From assembly GCF_900460215.1 (NCBI RefSeq), contig NZ_UHIA01000004.1, positions 62,001-126,000 on the forward strand: a DNA stretch of 64,000 nucleotides. The letters are read 5' to 3'. This DNA is from Suttonella indologenes (GTDB taxonomy: Bacteria; Pseudomonadota; Gammaproteobacteria; Cardiobacteriales; Cardiobacteriaceae). Below, piece by piece: positions 59,338 through 64,000 of this stretch (position 1 is the first letter of the stretch; each line of letters opens with the position of its first letter). Position numbers and translations under genes: made by a program. The notes below the pieces were generated by a model, which had not been told where the DNA came from, did no database searches, and saw only the letters and a program-made list of their open reading frames with translations.

Positions 59338-60207
59338 ATGCAGCGCTCGATTTTAATTACAGGTTGTTCTAGCGGCATTGGGCGTAAAGCGGCGGAAATG
59401 TTACATGAACGCGGCTGGTTGGTAATTGCTACAGCGCGAGATGCCGGTGATGTCGAGCAATTGCGTGCGCAAGGTTTGCATGCGGTGCAATTGGATTTGG
59501 CTTCTCCTGATTCGATTGCGATGGCATTGGATTGGACTTTAAAGCTTACTCAAGGTCGCCTTGACGCCCTGTTTAATAACGGTGCTTTTGCCATTCCTGC
59601 GGCAGTAGAAGATTTATCGCGCAGCGCTTTGGCTTATCAATTGGACAATTGCCTTCTCGGCTGGCATGAGCTGACGGTTTCGGTTTTGCCGATCATGCGT
59701 CGCCAAGGTTTTGGGCGTATCGTTAACAATAGCTCTGTATTAGGAATTGCGGCGATGCGCTTTCGCGGCGCCTATGTGGCAACCAAATTTGCCATTGAAG
59801 GCTTGAGCGATGTTTTGCGTCTTGAGCTAAAAGGCAGCGGCATTCATGTAAGCTTAATTGAACCGGGACCGATTAGTTCCTCTTTTCGTAGCAATTCATT
59901 CCTGCAATTCCAGCGTTGGATTGATGCGGCGCAAAGTTTGCATAAACTGGCTTATCTGAAAATGATTCAGCGCTTGGAAAGCGATAAGCCTGCACCTTTT
60001 ACGCTAGGTCCTGAAGCGGTAGTGGCAGCCTTGATTCATGCGATTGAATCCGATAAGCCCAAGGCGCGTTACTATGTGACTAAACTGACATGGTTGATGG
60101 CTTTGGCAAAACGTTTCTTACCCACTTCTTTGCTTGACTATTTTGTACTGAAAGTCAGTAACAAAGAAAATGATCACTATGCGAAAGCAAAAAGCGAACA
60201 AGAATAA
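59338..60207 (+). CDS. short-chain dehydrogenase/reductase, YbbO-like
   Basis: A 289-residue NAD(P)-dependent SDR. The N-terminal ILITGCSSGIGRKAAEML is the cofactor-binding TGxxxGIG motif. NNSSVLGIA carries the catalytic Ser and YVATKFAIEGLSD the YxxxK pair. The C-terminal extension (FTLGPEAVVAALIHAIESDK, YYVTKLTWLMALAKRFLP) resembles E. coli YbbO as I remember it. I choose the ATG at 59338, 6 bases after GGA; an ATG at 59326 inside hemH is also in frame. The substrate is unknown. A hairpin at 60220-60238 follows. Confidence 0.85.
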   Translation: MQRSILITGCSSGIGRKAAEMLHERGWLVIATARDAGDVEQLRAQGLHAVQLDLASPDSIAMALDWTLKLTQGRLDALFNNGAFAIPAAVEDLSRSALAYQLDNCLLGWHELTVSVLPIMRRQGFGRIVNNSSVLGIAAMRFRGAYVATKFAIEGLSDVLRLELKGSGIHVSLIEPGPISSSFRSNSFLQFQRWIDAAQSLHKLAYLKMIQRLESDKPAPFTLGPEAVVAALIHAIESDKPKARYYVTKLTWLMALAKRFLPTSLLDYFVLKVSNKENDHYAKAKSEQE

Positions 60208-60219
60208 CATTTGCTTAAT

Positions 60220-60238
60220 GGCTTGCAGGAAGCAAGCC
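60220..60238. terminator. hairpin between SDR gene and folE2
   Basis: A perfect 7-bp stem GGCTTGC / GCAAGCC with a 5-base loop, lacking a T run. It may end the SDR transcript weakly or lie in the folE2 leader region. Confidence 0.45.
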
Positions 60239-60277
60239 CGCACCGCATAATACCCCGATTTTTTAGCGAGAACTCTA

Positions 60278-61069
60278 ATGACAGAAATGATTCCTGATGT
60301 GCAAGGCTCGGCGGATCGCCGTCAATTGCCGATTACGCGCGTTGGCATTCGTGATATCCGTATGCCGATTATTTTTAGCAATGCCGAAAGCAAGCAGCAA
60401 CACAGCGTTGCTACGGCGGAAATGACCGTACTGCTGCCGCATGATAAAAAAGGCACGCATATGTCGCGCTTTATTCAGATACTGAACGAAACCTCGCAAT
60501 ATAGCGTGGCGGATTTTTTGCAACTGCACGGGCAAATGCTGCAGCGTTTGATGGCGGATGAAGGTACTTTTGCGCTGACTTTCCCCTATTTTGTGGAGAA
60601 ATCCGCACCGGTCAGCGGCAGCAAAAGCATGATGGATTATGAAGTAAGCCTATTGGCAGACGGCAATGTCGGCAATAGCGAATTATATGTGGAAGTTACC
60701 GTGCCGGTAACTAGCCTTTGTCCTTGCTCGAAAGAGATTTCCGATTACGGTGCGCATAATCAGCGTTCGCATATCATCATCACTGCACTTTACGATCCTG
60801 AACGTCCTTTTTCCATTGAGGAATTGATTGGAATGGGCGAAAAAGGCGGTTCTTGCCCGATTTGGGCGACTTTGAAGCGCCCTGATGAAAAATGGGTGAC
60901 TGAACATGCCTACGAAAATCCGAAATTTGTCGAAGACATTGTGCGCGATGTGGCATTGATGCTGAATGAAGACGATCGGATTCAATCCTATAGCGTGTCT
61001 TCAGAGAATTTTGAGTCGATTCATAATCACTCAGCCTATGCCATCATTGAACATGATAAACGTTTATGA
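60278..61069 (+). CDS. folE2: GTP cyclohydrolase IB (FolE2)
   Basis: First enzyme of folate and queuosine-precursor synthesis, converting GTP to 7,8-dihydroneopterin triphosphate. FolE2 is the type that does not depend on zinc. 263 residues. MIPDVQGSADRRQLPITRVG and PHDKKGTHMSRFIQILNE open the protein. VTSLCPCSKEISDYGAHNQR contains the active-site cysteine. FESIHNHSAYAIIEHD closes it. QueF-like enzymes share the tunnelling fold but not this motif order. In other bacteria folE2 is often Zur-controlled; no clear Zur site is seen upstream. The stop overlaps the trmB start (ATGA). Confidence 0.93.
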   Translation: MTEMIPDVQGSADRRQLPITRVGIRDIRMPIIFSNAESKQQHSVATAEMTVLLPHDKKGTHMSRFIQILNETSQYSVADFLQLHGQMLQRLMADEGTFALTFPYFVEKSAPVSGSKSMMDYEVSLLADGNVGNSELYVEVTVPVTSLCPCSKEISDYGAHNQRSHIIITALYDPERPFSIEELIGMGEKGGSCPIWATLKRPDEKWVTEHAYENPKFVEDIVRDVALMLNEDDRIQSYSVSSENFESIHNHSAYAIIEHDKRL

Positions 61070-61755
61070 GCATCCGTAGCTTCGTTCTGCGTCAAGGGCG
61101 GATGACCAGCGGACAAGAGCGCGCGTTTGAAACCCTATGGCCGCGTTACGGTATTGACATCGCCGATGATACGGGTCTCATAGAAATAGCCCATTTATTT
61201 GAACCACTGAGAAAAGATATTGTTTTAGAAATCGGATTCGGCAATGGCGAATCGCTATTGAGCATGGCGGAAGCTGCGCCGGAACTCGGATTTATAGGCA
61301 TTGAAGTGCACGGTCCCGGTGTCGGACACATCATGATGGGCGCAGAGGCGCGGGGCATAGATAATTTGCGCATTATTCGAGCGGATGCCGTTCAAATATT
61401 GCAAAGCCATATTGCCGATAATAGCCTGATGCGCGTGCAAATCTATTTCCCTGATCCTTGGCCGAAATTGCGCCATCACAAACGCCGCATCATTCAGCAG
61501 TCTTTCACCGATTTGCTGCATAAAAAATTGCGTGCAGGCGGAGAATTACATTTGGCAACCGATTGGGAGCATTATGCCTTTTGGATGCGCGATATTTTGC
61601 GCGAAGATAATAAATGGCATAATTTAGGCGATGGAGAAGATTTTGCACCCCGTCCCGAATGGCGGCCAGAAACCAAATTCGAACGGCGCGGCATCGGCAA
61701 AGGACACGACGTTTGGGATTTACGCTATCAAAAAGAGGAGACATCATGCAATTAA
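61066..61755 (+). CDS. trmB: tRNA (guanine-N7-)-methyltransferase
   Basis: SAM-dependent enzyme methylating G46 of tRNA, 229 residues. VLEIGFGNGESLLSMAEAAP is the SAM-binding motif; FPDPWPKLRHHKRRIIQQSF is the TrmB signature; LHLATDWEHYAFWM and FERRGIGKGHDVWDL follow. The start overlaps folE2 by 4 bases and the end overlaps the Sel1-repeat gene by 10. Confidence 0.96.
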   Translation: MSIRSFVLRQGRMTSGQERAFETLWPRYGIDIADDTGLIEIAHLFEPLRKDIVLEIGFGNGESLLSMAEAAPELGFIGIEVHGPGVGHIMMGAEARGIDNLRIIRADAVQILQSHIADNSLMRVQIYFPDPWPKLRHHKRRIIQQSFTDLLHKKLRAGGELHLATDWEHYAFWMRDILREDNKWHNLGDGEDFAPRPEWRPETKFERRGIGKGHDVWDLRYQKEETSCN

Positions 61756-62258
61756 GAACTCATCTGCTTGCAATCTTATTGGCAGGCTTCGCCTGCATGA
61801 GCGCACAAGCGCAAAATGCGCAGGCGGAATTGCAGGCGGCGGCTCAAGCGCATCAGCAGGGCGATGCCGTGAAAGCCTTTAATCATCTGAACAAAGCCGC
61901 GCAAACAGGCGATCCGGTTGCCGCCTATAATTTATCCGTCGCTTACGGCAACGGCGACGGCACGGCGGTCAATCAGCAAGCCGCCTTGCAATGGTTGCAG
62001 CAATCCGCGCAAGCAGGTTATCCGCCTGCGCAATACGATTTAGCCATGTATTATTTGTCCACAGGACAAGCGCAGCAAGCAGCACCATGGATGCAAGCTT
62101 TGGCGGACAATGGCGATGCCGCCGCCCAATTTAATTACGGCATTATGCTGATGCGCGGCGACGGCGTTGTCGCTAATGCAAAAAACGGCAAAGCCTATAT
62201 CCAAAAAGCCGCCGCGCAAGGATTTCCGCCTGCCCGGCAATATTTGCAGCAGCAATAA
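61746..62258 (+). CDS. secreted Sel1-repeat protein
   Basis: A 170-residue protein from the ATG at 61746, preceded by GAGGAG. A Sec signal peptide (MQLRTHLLAILLAGFACMSA, then QAQNA) targets it to the periplasm. The mature part has about three Sel1/TPR-like repeats: AAYNLSVAYGNGDGTAVNQQ, AQYDLAMYYLSTGQAQQAAP, and AQFNYGIMLMRGDGVVANAK. Such repeats bind proteins; no partner is evident. It lies in a tightly overlapping operon with trmB and rlmH. Confidence 0.85.
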   Translation: MQLRTHLLAILLAGFACMSAQAQNAQAELQAAAQAHQQGDAVKAFNHLNKAAQTGDPVAAYNLSVAYGNGDGTAVNQQAALQWLQQSAQAGYPPAQYDLAMYYLSTGQAQQAAPWMQALADNGDAAAQFNYGIMLMRGDGVVANAKNGKAYIQKAAAQGFPPARQYLQQQ

Positions 62259-62728
62259 TGCTCATCACACTTATCGCTGTCGGTCATAAAATGCCTGCTT
62301 GGGTGGAAGCAGGCTATCAGGATTATGCCGAACGCCTTAAAGGCGGCGTCAGTCTGCAACTCAAAGAAATTCCTCTGCAAAAACGCAGCGATAAAAACCA
62401 AATAGCCGCCGCAAGGCAAAAAGAAGACGAGCAAATTTTGCAAACTCTTGCGCAGGCGGATTACATCGTCACATTAGACATTCCGGGCAAAGTCCATAGC
62501 AGCGAAGCGCTTGCCGAACGTTTGCAGCTATGGCAGCAACAAGCGCGGCATCTGGCGCTTGTGATCGGCGGCCCGGAAGGATTGAGCGAAGCGGTAAAAG
62601 CCAAAGCCAATGAAAGTTGGTCATTAGGCAAGCTGACGTTGCCGCATCCTTTGGTGCGCATTATTGTAGCGGAAGCCCTGTATCGTGCTTGGTCTATCAA
62701 TCAAAATCACCCCTATCACCGCGCCTAA
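62258..62728 (+). CDS. rlmH: 23S rRNA pseudouridine-1915 N3-methyltransferase
   Basis: A 156-residue SPOUT methyltransferase acting on helix 69 of 70S ribosomes (E. coli RlmH 155). ITLIAVGHKMPAWVEAGYQD opens it. LALVIGGPEGLSEAVKAKA and the C-terminal LPHPLVRIIVAEALYRAWSI and NQNHPYHRA form the knot and SAM site. Its ATG overlaps the previous stop by one base. Confidence 0.96.
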   Translation: MLITLIAVGHKMPAWVEAGYQDYAERLKGGVSLQLKEIPLQKRSDKNQIAAARQKEDEQILQTLAQADYIVTLDIPGKVHSSEALAERLQLWQQQARHLALVIGGPEGLSEAVKAKANESWSLGKLTLPHPLVRIIVAEALYRAWSINQNHPYHRA

Positions 62729-62740
62729 TTTGGAGGTCGT

Positions 62741-63679
62741 ATGTCGCTAATTATCCGTTTGCCGAATTGGTTGGGCGATGTGGTTATGGCTTTGCCTGTT
62801 GCGGCGGCGATACTGCAAAAACATCCGCGCAGTGTATTCAGCGGACAAGCGGCATTTGCCCCTTTGTTGCCCGCTTTAGGTTTTCAGCAAGAATATCGCG
62901 CTTTGCCGTCGAAAAATTGGCGTTATTATCCGCATTTTTGGCAGCAACGCGGACAATTCAGACAAGCGGTTTTATTTGCCAATTCGCAGCGCAGCGATGC
63001 GGAAGCATGGCTGCAAGGCATTCCAAAACGTTACGGCATTGCATGGCAAACGCGTCCGCGCCGCCTGCTGACGCATCGCTATTATATTTCTCATCCCGAG
63101 CAGGACGGAGAGCGGCATCAAAGTCAATTATGGACAGATTTTACCGCCCATTTTGCTTTGCAAGACGGCGTTTCTTTTGCGCCTTTATTGCCAAATGCCG
63201 ACCGCGCATCGCATATCGTGCTGATTTGCGGCTCGGAAAACAGTCCTGAAAAACGCTGGGAAGTCAGCAAATGGCGGGCTTTTATCCAACAATTGCGCCG
63301 CCACAGCGATGCGGAAATCCTGCTGTGCGGCACTGCCAAAGATAAGGAAATTTGCCAAGCGATTATGCAAGATTTAGCGCTTGAACAGGTACGCAATCTG
63401 GCAGGAAAGACCGACATGTCGGAGTTTTTTAATTTGCTCCGCCGAGCGCAATGCGTGATTGGCAACGATACCGGCGGTTTGCATCTTGCCAATGCCGCCG
63501 GCACGCCGACCGTCGGTTTATACGGCCCGACCAATCCGCAACGCACGCGCCCCATTTTCGACGCGCCTTTAGCGATAGTTCAACCCAAAGATTGCCCTGC
63601 CAGTGGCGGCGGCAAGATGGCGGATATTGCTGTTGAAGACGTGTTAAATGCTTGGCAGGCATTCAGTGTTCTGCGATAA
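62741..63679 (+). CDS. waaF: LPS heptosyltransferase II-type glycosyltransferase
   Basis: A 312-residue GT9-family enzyme that adds heptose to the lipopolysaccharide inner core. IIRLPNWLGDVVMALPVAAA is the N-terminal signature with the catalytic Asp. GSENSPEKRWEVSKWRAF and VIGNDTGGLHLANAAGTPTV with GLYGPTNPQRTRP form the nucleotide-sugar site. These match WaaF better than WaaC by pattern. Somewhat shorter than E. coli WaaF (348). TTTGGAGGTCGTATG gives the ribosome site. Confidence 0.85.
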   Translation: MSLIIRLPNWLGDVVMALPVAAAILQKHPRSVFSGQAAFAPLLPALGFQQEYRALPSKNWRYYPHFWQQRGQFRQAVLFANSQRSDAEAWLQGIPKRYGIAWQTRPRRLLTHRYYISHPEQDGERHQSQLWTDFTAHFALQDGVSFAPLLPNADRASHIVLICGSENSPEKRWEVSKWRAFIQQLRRHSDAEILLCGTAKDKEICQAIMQDLALEQVRNLAGKTDMSEFFNLLRRAQCVIGNDTGGLHLANAAGTPTVGLYGPTNPQRTRPIFDAPLAIVQPKDCPASGGGKMADIAVEDVLNAWQAFSVLR

Positions 63680-63703
63680 ATTCGCTTTATCTTTTTTCAC
63701 AAT

Positions 63704-63718
63704 TGTTATAGCATTACA
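63704..63718. promoter_or_regulatory. candidate Zur operator before znuA
   Basis: TGTTATA-G-CATTACA matches the Zur consensus TGTTATA-N-TATAACA at 12 of 14 arm positions. It sits 26 bp upstream of the znuA ATG, where zinc-loaded Zur would block transcription. Confidence 0.65.
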
Positions 63719-63744
63719 TTTATTCAAAACCTATGGAGAATGTC

Positions 63745-64000
63745 ATGCTTAAAAAACTCTTAATCGGCTCAATCGCTCTATCTATCGGCTTTGCCGCGCA
63801 GGCGGAGGTGCCGAACGTAGTCACCACTATCAAACCTTTGCATAGTTTGGTCGCACAAATTATGGACGGCGTCGGCGAGCCGAAATTATTGATTAAAGAA
63901 GGTTCGCCGCATGCCTATGCGCTCAAGCCTTCTGATGTGAAAGCCATGAATGATGCGCAATTATTGGTTTGGGTCAGCGATGATTTGGAAACATTCATGG
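63745..64000 (+). CDS. znuA: zinc ABC transporter substrate-binding protein, 3'-truncated by window edge
   Basis: Only the first 85 residues are visible. A signal peptide (MLKKLLIGSIALSIGFAAQA) leads into EVPNVVTTIKPLHSLVAQIM, DGVGEPKLLI and GSPHAYALKPSDVKAMNDAQ. The spaced histidines (KPLH and SPHAY) are the first zinc ligands of ZnuA-type periplasmic proteins. GGAG lies 6 bases before the ATG, and a Zur-type operator upstream supports zinc, rather than manganese, as the substrate. Confidence 0.88.
   Translation, partial: MLKKLLIGSIALSIGFAAQAEVPNVVTTIKPLHSLVAQIMDGVGEPKLLIKEGSPHAYALKPSDVKAMNDAQLLVWVSDDLETFM

Noticed and set aside
60278..61069. Calling the gene queF
   Set aside because: The SLCPCSKEISDYGAHNQRS block and the N-terminal PITRVGIRDIR pattern are those of FolE2, not of the queuosine nitrile reductase.

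Overview
The window is a stretch of bacterial chromosome of moderate GC. It contains the main ribosomal-protein and RNA polymerase gene block, flanked by metabolic and accessory DNA. I infer a gammaproteobacterium, most plausibly of the Cardiobacteriaceae (Cardiobacterium/Suttonella type). The reasons are: secY is followed directly by rpmJ and rpsM with no infA between them, which is the usual gammaproteobacterial order; heptosyltransferase, Kdo-transferase and zinc-uptake genes of Gram-negative type are present; and the accessory DNA carries neisserial sequence signatures, as expected of an animal or oral co-resident. The genus is an inference, not a reading.

Layout. 1-2828: the end of topA, a MarR regulator and mscL. 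2829-4330: a repeat-rich junction with nested TA-flanked elements resembling neisserial Correia elements, and a decayed IS30-family element that carries another copy inside its transposase gene. 4370-5416: a metallophosphoesterase. 5640-12018: an island carrying matches to Neisseriaceae DNA-uptake sequence (DUS) dialects, with a Fic protein, two abortive-infection-type proteins, Tex, an unknown small protein and a uracil-DNA-glycosylase-family protein. 12082-12412: two abutting MITE-like elements. 12447-19678: galactose uptake and use (mglBAC, a mutarotase-like gene and, divergently, galT and galK). 19770-27227: sucCD, a thioesterase, a K+/H+ antiporter, waaA, an aldo/keto reductase and apaH.

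27240-58305 is the translation/transcription block: tRNA-Tyr, -Gly, -Thr, tuf, tRNA-Trp, secE-nusG, rplKAJL, rpoBC, rpsL-rpsG-fusA-tuf-rpsJ, the S10 and spc operons to secY-rpmJ, and the alpha operon to rplQ. Several promoters here share a -35/-10 pair with 16-17 bp spacing and a GC-rich start-site motif, CGCACC or a close variant. 58308-64000 holds hemH, a short-chain dehydrogenase, folE2, trmB, a secreted Sel1-repeat protein, rlmH, a heptosyltransferase and the start of znuA behind a probable Zur operator.

The core block is conventional. The unusual material lies in the first 12.4 kb: a defence-type cargo region apparently acquired from Neisseriaceae, Correia-like miniature elements nested in each other and in an IS, and a duplicated remnant of the tex 3' end bracketing an AT-rich abortive-infection gene. 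In the core block the points worth attention are the shared promoter signature, a promoter lying inside a terminator-like hairpin before tRNA-Trp, a new promoter and leader hairpin between rpsJ and rplC, and two tuf copies that differ only in their 3' third.
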